A stretch of 64,000 bases of DNA, from assembly GCA_902519255.1 (NCBI GenBank), contig CABYIV010000001.1:124001-188000 (forward strand). Reading direction: 5' to 3'. A program made the position numbers and the translations under genes. How positions within the stretch are numbered: the first letter of the stretch is position 1; the number at the start of each line of letters is the position of its first letter. Below the pieces are notes generated by a model. It saw only the letters and a list, made by a program, of their open reading frames with translations, did no database searches and had not been told where the DNA came from. Source of the stretch: an uncultured Pelagibacteraceae bacterium. GTDB lineage: Bacteria; Pseudomonadota; Alphaproteobacteria; Pelagibacterales; Pelagibacteraceae. Below are positions 29,636 to 42,750 of this stretch, piece by piece.

Positions 29636-32533
29636 ATGAGCTCTCCTAAAAATCTGGAATATAAAAAAACATCATTTCTAAATAAAGCTAATAGTGCATT
29701 TATTGAGGAAATGTATGTAAAATTTATAAATAAAGATCCATCTCTATCTGAAAGTTGGATTGAATATTTCTCAGGTGTAGATGAGGATATGAAGATATTA
29801 GTCGATGAGATAAATGGACCGTCGTGGAAACCTTTCTCAAAAAAAATTAATATACAAGATGTTGAGAAAACAGCTAAAGAAAATGAAAAAAACAAAGATA
29901 ATTCTAGCAAGTTTAATTTTCAAGTAATTGCAAATTCAAATAAAAATTCAATAAGTGCCGTAGCCTTGATAAGAGCTTATCGCTTAAGGGGACATCTATT
30001 ATCAAAACTAGATCCTTTAGAATTGATGAAGTCAGAATATTTAGACGAATTACATCCTGAGTACTATGGTTTTAAAAAAGAAGATTATGACAAAGAAATT
30101 TTTCTAAACGGAATAATAAATAAAAAAAGTGCAAATATTAGAGAAATACTGAAGTTTTTAAAAAAAACTTATTGTGGTCCCATAGGTTATGAATACATGC
30201 ATATTTCAAATCCAACTGAGAGAATGTGGTTTAGAGATAGAGTTGAAAAAGACGAGAATGCACTCAAGTTTACAAAAAATGGAAAGCAAGCAATTTTAAA
30301 TAAATTAATACAAGCAGAGGGATTTGAAAAATTTTTAAACACAAAATATGTTGGTACTAAAAGATTTGGTTTAGATGGTGGAGAAAGTTTAATACCTGCT
30401 CTTGAGCAAATTATAAAAATCGGAGGACAATCCAAAATAAAAGAAGTTAAAATAGGAATGTCACATAGAGGAAGACTAAATGTCTTAGCAAACGTTTTAC
30501 AAAAGTCTTATAAAAGAATTTTTAATGAATTTGCTGGTGAAATGGATGGTTCAGAAGATGGTGCTGGAGATGTCAAATACCATTTAGGAGCCTCATCTGA
30601 TAGAGAATTTGATGGAAATCCTGTACACGTTAGTTTAACAGATAATCCTTCACATTTAGAGGCAGTTAATCCTGTTGTTCTTGGCCAAACTAGAGCTAAA
30701 CAATTTTTTCACCAAGACAAACAAAGAAATAAAGTTATACCAATATTAATTCACGGCGATGCTGCATTTGCAGGGCAAGGAATAGTAGCAGAGTGTTTTG
30801 CGATGTCCGGACTTCCTGGTCATAACACTGGAGGGACAATCCATATTATTGTTAACAACCAAATTGGTTTTACAACAAGTCCTAGATTTGCGCGATCTTC
30901 CCCTTATCCTTCTGACGTAGGTAAAATGGTTGATGCACCAATCATCCATGTTAATGGAGATGATCCTGAGGCAGTTGTTTACGCAACTAGAATAGCAACT
31001 GAGTTTAGATTAAAATTTAATAGAGATGTTGTAATTGATTTAATATGTTACAGAAGATTTGGACATAATGAGGGAGATGAGCCATCTTTCACCCAACCAC
31101 TTATGTACAAAAAAATTAGATCTCATCCATCTACAATTAAAATTTATGGTGAAAAGCTCGTAAATGAAGGACTTTTTACGAAACAAGATTTAGATCAACA
31201 AATTATTGATTTTAAAAATTTATTAGATGATCAATTTAAAAATGCGAAAGATTATAAACCTAAAATTAGGTGGTTTGAGGGAACTTGGTCGAGATATAAA
31301 CCTGAAAGAGGTAAAGATAAAAGAGGTGTAACTGGATCAGATTTGAAAATTTTAAATAATATTTCTGACAGAATACATGTTTTTCCAACCGATAAAAATA
31401 TTCATAAAACCATAACAAAAATTATGGAAAATAGAAAAAAAACTATTAATGAAGGCTCAGGAATTGATTGGGCAACAGCTGAGTCTTTAGCATTTGGTTC
31501 ATTATTAGTTGAAGGTTATCCAGTAAGGTTAGTAGGTCAGGACTCCGGTAGAGGTACTTTTAGTCAAAGACATTCAGTTTTAAGAAATCAAATTGATAAT
31601 TCTAGGTATATACCTTTAAACAATATATCTAGTAACCAAAAAAATTTTGAGATTGTAGATAGTTTTTTATCTGAACTTGCAGTTTTAGGATTTGAATATG
31701 GATACAGTTTAGTAGAACCGAATACACTGACTATTTGGGAAGCTCAATTCGGTGATTTTGCAAATGGTGCTCAAGTAATCATTGATCAATTTATATCATC
31801 TGGTGAAAGAAAGTGGAAACGAGCATCAGGACTAGTTATGTTATTACCTCACGGTTATGAAGGACAAGGTCCAGAACACTCCTCTGCAAGGTTAGAGAGA
31901 TTTTTACAATTATGTGCAAATGATAATTTACAAGTTATGAATTGCACAACACCTGCAAATTATTTTCATGCTTTAAGAAGACAGATGCACCGTGATTTTA
32001 GAAAACCTTTAGTCATAATGACGCCTAAGTCACTTTTAAGAAATAAATATTGTGTATCAAATTTGGAAGATTTTAGTAAACAAAATTCTTTCCATAGAGT
32101 GCTATGGGATCATGCTAGAGATATTAAGCAAAAAGGGTTTATTAAGTTAAAAGACGACAAAAAAATCAGAAAAGTGATATTGTGCTCTGGAAAAATTTAC
32201 TTTGATCTTCTTGCGGCAAGAGAGAAATTAAAAACCAATGATGTGATTTTGTATAGAATTGAACAACTATATCCCTTCCCTGCAAAAAGTTTGGTTAAAG
32301 AGCTAAAACCATTTGCAAAAAATGCAAAGTTTTATTGGTGCCAAGAGGAGCCTAAAAATATGGGTGCTTGGTTTGCTGTTAGAGATTATATACAATGGAC
32401 ATTAGAGACTATTAAGGCTAAAAACAGTGCAATTTCTTACATTGGAAGAAGTCCAGATGCTACACCTGCTACAGGTTATGCAAGAAGACATAATTCTGAA
32501 CAACAAGAAATTATAAATAAAGTATTTGAATAA
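29636..32533 (+). CDS. sucA: 2-oxoglutarate dehydrogenase E1 component
   Basis: A 965-residue thiamine-diphosphate enzyme that decarboxylates 2-oxoglutarate and passes the succinyl group to SucB. The N-terminal segment NSAFIEEMYVKFINKDPSLSESW is the usual lipoyl-complex docking region. GMSHRGRLNVLANVLQKSY, HGDAAFAGQGIVAECF and GTIHIIVNNQIGFTT mark the ThDP and catalytic domain; EAQFGDFANGAQVIIDQF is in the transketolase-like pyrimidine domain. Directly adjacent to sucB. Confidence 0.98.
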   Translation: MSSPKNLEYKKTSFLNKANSAFIEEMYVKFINKDPSLSESWIEYFSGVDEDMKILVDEINGPSWKPFSKKINIQDVEKTAKENEKNKDNSSKFNFQVIANSNKNSISAVALIRAYRLRGHLLSKLDPLELMKSEYLDELHPEYYGFKKEDYDKEIFLNGIINKKSANIREILKFLKKTYCGPIGYEYMHISNPTERMWFRDRVEKDENALKFTKNGKQAILNKLIQAEGFEKFLNTKYVGTKRFGLDGGESLIPALEQIIKIGGQSKIKEVKIGMSHRGRLNVLANVLQKSYKRIFNEFAGEMDGSEDGAGDVKYHLGASSDREFDGNPVHVSLTDNPSHLEAVNPVVLGQTRAKQFFHQDKQRNKVIPILIHGDAAFAGQGIVAECFAMSGLPGHNTGGTIHIIVNNQIGFTTSPRFARSSPYPSDVGKMVDAPIIHVNGDDPEAVVYATRIATEFRLKFNRDVVIDLICYRRFGHNEGDEPSFTQPLMYKKIRSHPSTIKIYGEKLVNEGLFTKQDLDQQIIDFKNLLDDQFKNAKDYKPKIRWFEGTWSRYKPERGKDKRGVTGSDLKILNNISDRIHVFPTDKNIHKTITKIMENRKKTINEGSGIDWATAESLAFGSLLVEGYPVRLVGQDSGRGTFSQRHSVLRNQIDNSRYIPLNNISSNQKNFEIVDSFLSELAVLGFEYGYSLVEPNTLTIWEAQFGDFANGAQVIIDQFISSGERKWKRASGLVMLLPHGYEGQGPEHSSARLERFLQLCANDNLQVMNCTTPANYFHALRRQMHRDFRKPLVIMTPKSLLRNKYCVSNLEDFSKQNSFHRVLWDHARDIKQKGFIKLKDDKKIRKVILCSGKIYFDLLAAREKLKTNDVILYRIEQLYPFPAKSLVKELKPFAKNAKFYWCQEEPKNMGAWFAVRDYIQWTLETIKAKNSAISYIGRSPDATPATGYARRHNSEQQEIINKVFE

Positions 32534-33808
32534 ATGAGTGAAAAAATATTAGTTCCAGTTTTGGGAGAAAGTATTACAGAGGCTACGGTCACGAAATGGT
32601 TAAAGAAAAAGGGTGATAACGTAGTTGCTGATGAAGCTGTAGTAGAATTGGAAACTGACAAAGTAAACTTAGAAGTTCCTGCACCTGCAAGTGGCGTTAT
32701 ATCAGAGATCAACTCAAAAGATGGTGATACAGTTGAAGTTGGAACTGTATTAGGAATGATTTCAGAAGGCAGTGTTCTTAAAGAAGAAAAGGAAGCTGAG
32801 CCGGTTAAAGGAAACGTTGAAAAAAATAATGTAATAAATTTAGAAATCGAAAAGAAAAAAGATACAAAAAAAACTCAAGAACCTTTATTGCTTGATGAAG
32901 AACCATTGGTATTAACTGATGAAGTTGAAGAAACCAAGCCTATTAAACAAAATAAAACACTTTCTCCTGCTGTAAGAAAAATGGTTGTTGAAAATAAAAT
33001 TAATTTAGATGAAGTAAAAGGGACAGGTAAAGATGGAAGAATTTTAAAAGGTGATTTAATAAGTTTAATGGGAGCTAATCCTCAACCTAATGAAAGAAAA
33101 ATTCAATATGGTGAAGAAGAACGAATCAAAATGTCAAGACTAAGACAAACGATTGCTAAACGTTTAAAAGAGGCTCAAAACAATGCTGCTATGCTCACAA
33201 CATTTAATGAGGTTGATATGTCAAATATAATTTCAATGAGAAAAGATAACCAGGAAGATTTCCAAAATAGTTATGGAATTAAACTTGGCTTCATGTCCTT
33301 TTTTGTGAAAGCTTGTATAGTAGGATTAAAATTATTTCCTGCAATAAATGCTGAAGTTGAAAATGATGAAATGGTTTACAAAAATTATTATAATGTGAGC
33401 TTTGCAGTAGGAACTGAAAAAGGATTAGTAGTTCCAGTATTAAAAAATGCTGATGAAATGTCTTTTGCAGATATTGAAAAAAACATAAAAGATCTGTCAG
33501 ACAAAGCAAAAAATGGTAGTCTTACTATAGAGGATCTTCAAGGGGGAACATTTACAATTAGCAATGGAGGTGTGTATGGATCAATGTTATCTACTCCTAT
33601 TTTAAACCCTCCACAATCAGCAGTTCTTGGAATGCATAATATCGTTGAAAGACCTGTTGTTGTTGATGGTGAGATAAAGGCTAGACCTGTAATGTTTTTA
33701 GCATTGTCTTATGATCATAGAATAATTGATGGGAAAGAATCTGTAAGTTTTTTAAAAACTGTTAAAGAAAACTTAGAAGATCCAAGAAGGTTATTTTTAA
33801 ATTTATAA
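32534..33808 (+). CDS. sucB: Dihydrolipoyllysine succinyltransferase E2
   Basis: A 424-residue E2 core of the 2-oxoglutarate dehydrogenase complex. One lipoyl domain at residues 1-75 has the lipoylated Lys in [11 protein letters not shown], then a charged linker, a peripheral subunit-binding domain around [28 protein letters not shown], and the catalytic domain ending in [18 protein letters not shown] with the active-site His. The sucA-sucB junction is contiguous, and lpd follows after 1 nt. Confidence 0.98.
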   Translation: MSEKILVPVLGESITEATVTKWLKKKGDNVVADEAVVELETDKVNLEVPAPASGVISEINSKDGDTVEVGTVLGMISEGSVLKEEKEAEPVKGNVEKNNVINLEIEKKKDTKKTQEPLLLDEEPLVLTDEVEETKPIKQNKTLSPAVRKMVVENKINLDEVKGTGKDGRILKGDLISLMGANPQPNERKIQYGEEERIKMSRLRQTIAKRLKEAQNNAAMLTTFNEVDMSNIISMRKDNQEDFQNSYGIKLGFMSFFVKACIVGLKLFPAINAEVENDEMVYKNYYNVSFAVGTEKGLVVPVLKNADEMSFADIEKNIKDLSDKAKNGSLTIEDLQGGTFTISNGGVYGSMLSTPILNPPQSAVLGMHNIVERPVVVDGEIKARPVMFLALSYDHRIIDGKESVSFLKTVKENLEDPRRLFLNL

Positions 33809-33809
33809 T

Positions 33810-35207
33810 ATGTCAGAAAAATTTGATGTTACGGTAATTGGTGGTGGTCCTGGTGGATATGTTTGTGCAATTAGATTGTCTCAACTTGGACTTAAAACAG
33901 CATGCATAGAGTCTAGAGGATCTTTAGGGGGGACATGTTTAAATATTGGATGCATCCCGTCAAAAAGTTTACTTAATTTATCTGAAAAATTTCATAGTGC
34001 TAAAAATTTTGAAAAAATTGGAATTGAGACTGGAGAAATAAAACTCAATTTAGATAAAATGATGAAAAATAAAGACAAAGCCGTAACAGTTTTGACCAAA
34101 GGAGTTGAATTTTTATTCAAAAAAAACAAAGTCACTTATTTTAAAGGCAAAGGTTCGTTTGAGAACGAAAAATCAATAAAAATTGAAGGCTCTGAAGGCA
34201 CTAAAATAATTCAAACTGATAAAACAATAATCAGTACAGGATCAGAGCCAGTTTCATTGCCTGGAGTAGATTTTGATGAAGAGAGAATTCTATCTTCAAC
34301 TGGAGCCCTATCTATTTCTAAACTCCCCAACAAAATGATTGTTGTTGGAGGAGGTTATATAGGATTGGAAATGGGATCAGTTTGGTCAAGACTTGGCACT
34401 GAAGTCACAGTCGTTGAATTTTTAGATCATATCACGCCTGGAATGGATCGAGATATTTCAAATGAATTTATGAAAATATTAAAGAAGCAAGGTATAAAAT
34501 TCAACCTTAATACTAAAGTTGATAAAATAACTAAAAACTCTAACGGTGTGACGGTTGAGACTTCACAAAATGATGGCCAAAAAGTTAAACATGATGTTGA
34601 TGTTGTTTTAATTTCTGTAGGAAGAAGACCTTATACTAAAAACTTAAATTTAGATAAAGTTGGTGTAAAGTTAGATGAAAAAGGAAGAGTTAAAGTAAAT
34701 AAAAATTTTGAAACGAATGTTAAAAATATTTATGCAATAGGTGATGTTATTGATGGCCCAATGTTAGCCCATAAAGCTGAAGAGGAAGGAATTGCTGTTG
34801 CAGAATTAATAGCAGGTCAATCAGGTCATGTTAATTATGATATTATTCCTGGAGTTGTTTATACATCTCCCGAAGTCGCTTATGTTGGCAAAAGCGAAGA
34901 GCAATTAAAAAAAGAAAACATAGGGTACAAAATTGGTAAATTTCCTTTTATGGCAAATTCAAGAGCCAAAGCAATTGATGAGCCAGAGGGTTTTGTAAAA
35001 ATTTTGGCTGACCAATCAACTGATAAAGTGCTTGGTGTACATATTATTGGTCCTCATGCAGGAGAAATGATAGCTGAGATGGCTGTCGCAATGGAATTTG
35101 GAGCTAGTTCCGAAGATATTGCAAGAACATGTCACGCACACCCAACATTTTCTGAAGCTATAAAAGAAGCAGCATTATCAGTAGATAAAAGACAAATTCA
35201 CTCTTAA
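33810..35207 (+). CDS. lpdA: Dihydrolipoamide dehydrogenase
   Basis: A 465-residue FAD disulfide oxidoreductase, the E3 that reoxidises lipoamide. The FAD motif GGGPGGYVCAIRLSQLGL is at the N-terminus, the redox-active cysteines are in GGTCLNIGCIPSKSLL, the NAD motif is VVGGGYIGLEMGSVW, and the C-terminal catalytic His-Glu is in CHAHPTFSEAIKEAAL. Last gene of the TCA block; it ends 3 nt from the convergent methyltransferase gene. Confidence 0.97.
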   Translation: MSEKFDVTVIGGGPGGYVCAIRLSQLGLKTACIESRGSLGGTCLNIGCIPSKSLLNLSEKFHSAKNFEKIGIETGEIKLNLDKMMKNKDKAVTVLTKGVEFLFKKNKVTYFKGKGSFENEKSIKIEGSEGTKIIQTDKTIISTGSEPVSLPGVDFDEERILSSTGALSISKLPNKMIVVGGGYIGLEMGSVWSRLGTEVTVVEFLDHITPGMDRDISNEFMKILKKQGIKFNLNTKVDKITKNSNGVTVETSQNDGQKVKHDVDVVLISVGRRPYTKNLNLDKVGVKLDEKGRVKVNKNFETNVKNIYAIGDVIDGPMLAHKAEEEGIAVAELIAGQSGHVNYDIIPGVVYTSPEVAYVGKSEEQLKKENIGYKIGKFPFMANSRAKAIDEPEGFVKILADQSTDKVLGVHIIGPHAGEMIAEMAVAMEFGASSEDIARTCHAHPTFSEAIKEAALSVDKRQIHS

Positions 35208-35210
35208 TAA

Positions 35211-35855
35211 TTATTTTTCTACATTCAATAAAGCAAATCTTTTAAATTTTTCTTCAAGTTTTATTTTATTATTATTTGCAAAGTCTTTTATTGCTTTTTC
35301 AACACTTTCAATTTTTGTAATACCTGCAAAATCATCACAAACAATTCTAGAATTATTTTTCATGTTGTCATAAAGTTTCTGTAAATCACTTAAAACTGTA
35401 TCGTAACTATGGCCTCCATCTAAAAATACGAAATCAATTTCATTTAAAGGAACTTTTTCTAAAGTCACCCTTGTGTCTCCTTCTATTAGCTCAATATTTT
35501 GTGAAAATTTCTTTAAAAAATTTTGAACAGATATCTTTGAATTTAAATTTTCTTTTTTTATGAAATTATAATAGATAGTTTTAAGTGGATTCGAAAACTT
35601 TTGATTTTCAAGAAATTTAGGTTCGATCTCATCTACACTTGATGTTTTAGTAGATCCAAATAAATCTAATCCGTAATATCTAAAATCACTACCAAAATTT
35701 GTCTTTAATAATTCACATATATTTCTTGATGTAACACCACAAAAAACACCGATTTCTAATACATTTTTTGGCTTGTATTCCTCAACTAAACTCAAAAAAT
35801 TATCCCCATAAGGTTTTTTTAAACCTGATTTTCTCCAGTAATAATTATATTTCAT
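35211..35855 (-). CDS. Class I SAM-dependent methyltransferase
   Basis: A 214-residue protein with the class I methyltransferase fold: motif I VLEIGVFCGVTSRNI near residue 34, the acidic motif after the second strand (YYGLDLFG), and VFLDGGHSYDTVLSDLQKLYDNMKNNSRIVCDDF in the C-terminal half, which is typical of the Methyltransf_24/CmcI-like group. In that group the Asp-His region binds metal or substrate. The acceptor is unknown. Single gene, convergent with lpdA and divergent from priA across 51 nt. Confidence 0.75.
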   Translation of the reverse strand: MKYNYYWRKSGLKKPYGDNFLSLVEEYKPKNVLEIGVFCGVTSRNICELLKTNFGSDFRYYGLDLFGSTKTSSVDEIEPKFLENQKFSNPLKTIYYNFIKKENLNSKISVQNFLKKFSQNIELIEGDTRVTLEKVPLNEIDFVFLDGGHSYDTVLSDLQKLYDNMKNNSRIVCDDFAGITKIESVEKAIKDFANNNKIKLEEKFKRFALLNVEK

Positions 35856-35906
35856 TTGATCTATTTATATATTTTTAAGATATAAAAAAACTAAAATTAA
35901 ATATTT

Positions 35907-37862
35907 ATGAAATATCCAGTTTTGTTGCCAAATATATTTGATTATCCTTTTACCTATGAAAGTAATATTAAATTAAAAGCAGGAGATTATGTAAAAGTTC
36001 CATTTGGTAAAAAAAATACTATTGGTGTAATTTGGGATTTTTTTGAAGAAAAGAATAATAAGGAATTTAAATTAAAATCTATAATTGAAAAAATAGAAAT
36101 TGAACCACTTAGTAAAAAGACAATGAATTTTCTAAAGTGGTTTTCTAATTACAATCTTGTACCCCTAGGAATGTGTTTAAAACTACATTTGATTAATGAC
36201 GAAAATTTAAAAATAAAAAATGACAGCGATCTATTAAAATATGATCTATCAAGCAAAAAAGAAAGTTATCAACTTTCTGAAGAGCAAGATAAGGCTTATA
36301 AAGAGTTATCTAAAAATGATAGCAGTTTTAGAGTTCATTTACTGCAAGGTACAACCGGTTCAGGAAAAACAATAGTTTATTTTAAAGCTATTGAAAAAAT
36401 TATAAATATAGGATTGCAAGCTCTAATTTTATTACCAGAAATAGGACTAACAAATGAATTTGAAAAAAAATTTAAATCTTATTTTGGATTTGAAGCTGCA
36501 GTTTGGCATTCAAAAGTCAGCCCAAAAAAAAGAAAAATTATATGGAATGGATTATCAGCAGGAAAAATTAAAGTAGTACTTGGAGCAAGATCATCCTTAT
36601 TTCTGCCATTCAAAAAATTAGGTTTGATAACTGTAGATGAAGAGCACGATCAATCTTATAAACAAGATGAAGGAATTATCTATAATGCTAGAGATATGGC
36701 AATATCAAGAGCTAAACACGAAAATATTCCAATAAATTTAGTAACTGCAGTTCCATCAATCGAAACATATGAAAATATTAAAATTAAAAAATATAATTAC
36801 TCAAGATTGCTTAATCGATATAAGGGTGCAAATTTACCTAAACACCATGTTATCGATCTTTATCAAAATCAACTAGCGACCAAAAGTTCTATATCTCTCA
36901 AAACTCTTGAAAAAGTAAAAGAACATTTAAATAAAAAAGATCAAGTTCTCTTTTTCATAAATAGAAGAGGTTTTGCACCCTATGTTTTATGTAAAAAATG
37001 TTTAAATGTTTTTACATGCCCAAGGTGTTCTATAAATTTAGTATTTCACAAAAATAAAAAAATTCTTTTGTGTCATTACTGTGGATATAATTCAAAATTA
37101 AATAGAGATTGTAAAAAAGGAAATGTTTGTGAGTTTGTATTTAGTGGACCTGGGGTAGAAAAAATTGCAGAGGAAGTTAAAAACCTTTTTCCTAATAAAA
37201 AAACAATAATTTTTTCTAGCGACACAATGAATAAAGCATCTGGCAAAGATAAATTGAATAAAATTATATCTGGTGAAATAGATATTCTTGTAGGCACTCA
37301 GTTAATATCAAAAGGATTTCACTTTCCAAAATTGAATTGTATTGTTGTATTAGACATTGATTTAACTTCTCAAGGACACGATCTTAGGAGCACTGAAAAA
37401 AATTTACAACTTTACCATCAGTTATCGGGAAGAGCAGGTAGAACCGGAAAACCAGCTAATATTTATTTCCAAACATACAACTTAAAACCAGAAGTTATAA
37501 ATCAAATTACAAATGAAGATCCTTTTAAATTTTTAGAAAATGAATTAATTTTAAGAAAGAGGAATAATTTACCACCCTACGAAAGATTTATTGCTTTAAT
37601 TTTATCTTCATCAAATGAAAAAAAACTTGATATAGATGCTTTAAAACTTAAAAATATTTTATCAAAATCTATAGATGCAAAAATTTTAGGACCAGTAAAC
37701 GCTCCAATATATAGAATTAATCAAAAATTCAGAAATAGACTATTAATAAGGACAAAAAAAACATCTAGTGTTCAGAAAAAATTGAAAGATGTATTGAAAG
37801 ATTTTCAACTCTCCAAAGGAATGAAACTTTCAGTTGATGTTGACCCTATCAGCTTCAATTAG
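35907..37862 (+). CDS. priA: Primosomal helicase PriA
   Basis: A 651-residue 3'-5' DNA helicase that reloads replication forks, shorter than the 732-residue E. coli protein but with all main domains. The N-terminal 3' DNA-binding domain covers about residues 1-100; Walker A GTTGSGKT is at 148-155 and Walker B DEEHD at 244-248. The zinc region has eight Cys (362, 365, 371, 374, 389, 392, 402, 408). The last pair is spaced C-x5-C where the usual form is C-x2-C, without a change of overall length. The RecA-like C-terminal part has GTQLISKGFHFPKL and QLSGRAGRTGK. Confidence 0.95.
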   Translation: MKYPVLLPNIFDYPFTYESNIKLKAGDYVKVPFGKKNTIGVIWDFFEEKNNKEFKLKSIIEKIEIEPLSKKTMNFLKWFSNYNLVPLGMCLKLHLINDENLKIKNDSDLLKYDLSSKKESYQLSEEQDKAYKELSKNDSSFRVHLLQGTTGSGKTIVYFKAIEKIINIGLQALILLPEIGLTNEFEKKFKSYFGFEAAVWHSKVSPKKRKIIWNGLSAGKIKVVLGARSSLFLPFKKLGLITVDEEHDQSYKQDEGIIYNARDMAISRAKHENIPINLVTAVPSIETYENIKIKKYNYSRLLNRYKGANLPKHHVIDLYQNQLATKSSISLKTLEKVKEHLNKKDQVLFFINRRGFAPYVLCKKCLNVFTCPRCSINLVFHKNKKILLCHYCGYNSKLNRDCKKGNVCEFVFSGPGVEKIAEEVKNLFPNKKTIIFSSDTMNKASGKDKLNKIISGEIDILVGTQLISKGFHFPKLNCIVVLDIDLTSQGHDLRSTEKNLQLYHQLSGRAGRTGKPANIYFQTYNLKPEVINQITNEDPFKFLENELILRKRNNLPPYERFIALILSSSNEKKLDIDALKLKNILSKSIDAKILGPVNAPIYRINQKFRNRLLIRTKKTSSVQKKLKDVLKDFQLSKGMKLSVDVDPISFN

Positions 37863-37882
37863 CCCATTAAATCTTACCATTT

Positions 37883-37912
37883 TTCACAATCTGAGCCTTG
37901 AAGACTGATAAT
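37883..37912 (+). promoter_or_regulatory. Candidate sigma-70 promoter for atpHAGDC
   Basis: TTCACA (37883-37888, five of six to TTGACA) and GATAAT (37907-37912, five of six to TATAAT) are separated by 18 nt in the 102-nt gap between priA and atpH. A start near 37919 would give a leader of about 46 nt. No strong hairpin is visible in the gap. Confidence 0.5.
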
Positions 37913-37964
37913 TCGTATGTTATCTAAGCGAAATTTTAAACATCTTCACAATTGAGAGTATAAA

Positions 37965-38519
37965 TTGAGCGAAAATAAAATATCAATAACTTCTAACAAC
38001 AGTTATGCTCAAGCATTATTTGAGCTGGCTAACGAAGATAAATCTCTGGTAAAAATAGAGGAACAAGTCGTTGCAATAAGTAAGCTCATAAATGAAAGTG
38101 AAGAATTTAGATATTTAATCAAAAACCCCACGACAAGCATTAAGGATTTAACTAGAGTTATTGAAACAATTTCTGAAAAAAATAATTTTGATAATCTTTT
38201 AAAAAGATTTCTAGTTTTTTTAATTCAAAAAAGAAGATTTTTTTATTTAGAAAAAGTTTTAAGTGACTTTATAGAGGTATGTTCGAAAGCTAGAGGTGAA
38301 ATAAAAGCTGAGCTTTTTTCAGCTAAAGAACTTAATGAAACAGATATTTCTAAAATTAAAGAAGAGCTATCTCAAAACTTTGGAGCAAAGATACAGTTAA
38401 ATTATAAATTTGACCCAAGTTTAATTGGTGGCTTGGTATTAAAAGTGGGAAGTACAATGGTAGATAATTCTATTAAAAATAAACTGCAACAAATTCAAAA
38501 ACAAATGATAGAGGCATAA
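37965..38519 (+). CDS. atpH: ATP synthase delta subunit
   Basis: A 184-residue F1 delta subunit linking F1 to the peripheral stalk. SYAQALFELANEDKSL at residues 12-27 is the conserved N-terminal helix, and the C-terminal GGLVLKVGSTMVDNSIKNKLQQIQ is typical. The start is a TTG at 37965; no ATG exists between it and the conserved helix, so TTG is the only fitting start. First gene of the atpHAGDC operon and directly adjacent to atpA. The Fo genes are not in this window, as usual for alphaproteobacteria. Confidence 0.95.
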   Translation: MSENKISITSNNSYAQALFELANEDKSLVKIEEQVVAISKLINESEEFRYLIKNPTTSIKDLTRVIETISEKNNFDNLLKRFLVFLIQKRRFFYLEKVLSDFIEVCSKARGEIKAELFSAKELNETDISKIKEELSQNFGAKIQLNYKFDPSLIGGLVLKVGSTMVDNSIKNKLQQIQKQMIEA

Positions 38520-40040
38520 ATGGAAATAAATCCTTCAGAAGTAACAAAAATATTAAAAGAACAGATAAAAAAACTTGGCGATAGAGCTGAGGTTTCAGAG
38601 GTCGGACAAGTATTATCTGTTGGAGATGGAATTGCAAGAATTTATGGCTTGGATAATGTTCAAGCAGGAGAAATGGTTGAGTTTTCTGATGGCTCTAAAG
38701 GAATGGCATTAAACTTAGAGAGTGACAACGTTGGTGTTGTTATATTTGGCGATGATAGAGAAATTAAAGAGGGTGATACTGTAAAAAGAACTGGTGCGAT
38801 TGTTGATGTACCAGTTGGAAAACAACTTTTAGGAAGAGTTGTTGATGGATTAGGAAATCCAATTGATGGAAAAGGAGCTTTAGATAAAAGTTTAGAAAGA
38901 AAAAGAGTTGAAGTTAAAGCTCCAGGAATTATTCCACGACAATCAGTTGGAGAACCAATGCAAACAGGTTTAAAAGCAATTGATAGCTTAATTCCTGTTG
39001 GAAGAGGGCAAAGAGAACTTATAATTGGAGATCGTCAAACTGGTAAAACCGCAGTAGCTATCGATACAATTATCAATCAAAAGAAAATTAATGAGTCAGA
39101 CGACGAAAGTAAAAAACTTTATTGTATATATGTTGCAATTGGACAAAAAAGATCAACTGTTGCTCAGATTGTAAAAACTTTAGAGGACGCTGGTGCAATG
39201 GAATATACGACTATAGTTTCCGCAACAGCCTCAGACTCTGCGCCTCTTCAGTTTTTAGCTCCTTACACAGGATGTACTATGGGAGAATATTTTAGAGATA
39301 ATGGAATGCATGCTTTAATTATTTACGATGATTTATCTAAGCAAGCAGTCGCATATAGACAAATGTCATTATTATTAAGAAGACCACCGGGGCGTGAAGC
39401 ATACCCAGGAGATGTGTTTTATTTACATAGTAGATTATTAGAAAGAGCTGCTAAATTAAGTGATGAAAATGGCGGAGGTTCTTTAACTGCGCTACCAATT
39501 ATTGAAACACAAGCAGGCGATGTCTCTGCATACATTCCAACAAATGTAATATCTATTACAGACGGGCAAATATTTTTAGAAACTGAACTATTCAATCAAG
39601 GAATTAGACCAGCAGTAAACGTTGGATTATCCGTATCTAGAGTTGGATCAGCTGCACAAACTAAAGCTATGAAATCTGTGGCTGGATCAATTAAATTAGA
39701 ATTAGCTCAATACAGAGAAATGGCAGCTTTTGCTCAATTTGGATCTGATTTAGATGCATCTACACAAAAACTTTTAAATAGAGGTTCGAAGTTAACTGAA
39801 CTTTTAAAACAAGGACAGTATTCTCCCATGACAGTTGCAGAACAAGTTATATCAATTTTCTGTGGTGTAAAAGGTTATTTGGATGATATTGAACTTAAAG
39901 ATGTAGCAGACTTTGAAAATAAAGTTCTACAAAAGTGTAAATCTGATAAGCCTGAGATTATGGAGTCTATTGCCAAAACTGGGAAGATTGAGGAAGACAT
40001 TGAAAAACAATTAGTAGAATTAATTAAAGGAATTAAATAA
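38520..40040 (+). CDS. atpA: ATP synthase alpha subunit
   Basis: A 506-residue non-catalytic F1 subunit. Walker A GDRQTGKT is at 170-177, and [31 protein letters not shown]-type sequence with the [13 protein letters not shown] arginine-finger region follows. It forms the hexamer with AtpD. Starts on the base after the atpH stop. Confidence 0.99.
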   Translation: MEINPSEVTKILKEQIKKLGDRAEVSEVGQVLSVGDGIARIYGLDNVQAGEMVEFSDGSKGMALNLESDNVGVVIFGDDREIKEGDTVKRTGAIVDVPVGKQLLGRVVDGLGNPIDGKGALDKSLERKRVEVKAPGIIPRQSVGEPMQTGLKAIDSLIPVGRGQRELIIGDRQTGKTAVAIDTIINQKKINESDDESKKLYCIYVAIGQKRSTVAQIVKTLEDAGAMEYTTIVSATASDSAPLQFLAPYTGCTMGEYFRDNGMHALIIYDDLSKQAVAYRQMSLLLRRPPGREAYPGDVFYLHSRLLERAAKLSDENGGGSLTALPIIETQAGDVSAYIPTNVISITDGQIFLETELFNQGIRPAVNVGLSVSRVGSAAQTKAMKSVAGSIKLELAQYREMAAFAQFGSDLDASTQKLLNRGSKLTELLKQGQYSPMTVAEQVISIFCGVKGYLDDIELKDVADFENKVLQKCKSDKPEIMESIAKTGKIEEDIEKQLVELIKGIK

Positions 40041-40046
40041 TCATAA

Positions 40047-42351
<2,305 letters not shown>

Positions 42352-42352
<1 letters not shown>

Positions 42353-42750
42353 TGAGTAATCTCTTTAATATAGATATTGTAAATCCAGAACAATCTTTTC
42401 TTTCTAAAGATAATGTATTTGAAGTTGTAATTCCCGCTGTAGAAGGAGAGATTGGTATTCTTAAAGACCATATTCCAATTATCTCTTTTTTAAAACCAGG
42501 TATAATTAGAGTATTCTCTGAGTCTGAGGAACAAAGTTTCTATGTTGAAGATGGTATTGTCGAATTTAAAGATAATACGTTATCTGTATTAACTAGCTCA
42601 ATTTTTGATTTAAAAGATGCTGATAAAAATTTTGTATCTGAGTCGATAAGCAGCGCTGAAGCAGAATTATCAAAAGATAATATCGATGATCAAAAAAGAT
42701 TTCTTTTAAATCACAAAGTCGAAGTTCTAAAATCTATAAGTATTAATTAA
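42352..42750 (+). CDS. atpC: ATP synthase epsilon subunit
   Basis: A 132-residue central-stalk subunit. The N-terminal beta sandwich has FNIDIVNPEQSFLSKDNVFEVVIPAVEGEIGILKDH-type sequence, with the conserved GEIGIL-x3-H. The C-terminal helical hairpin that inhibits hydrolysis in many bacteria is short but present (SSAEAELSKDN onward). Ends overlapping the convergent rppH gene by 8 nt. Confidence 0.95.
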
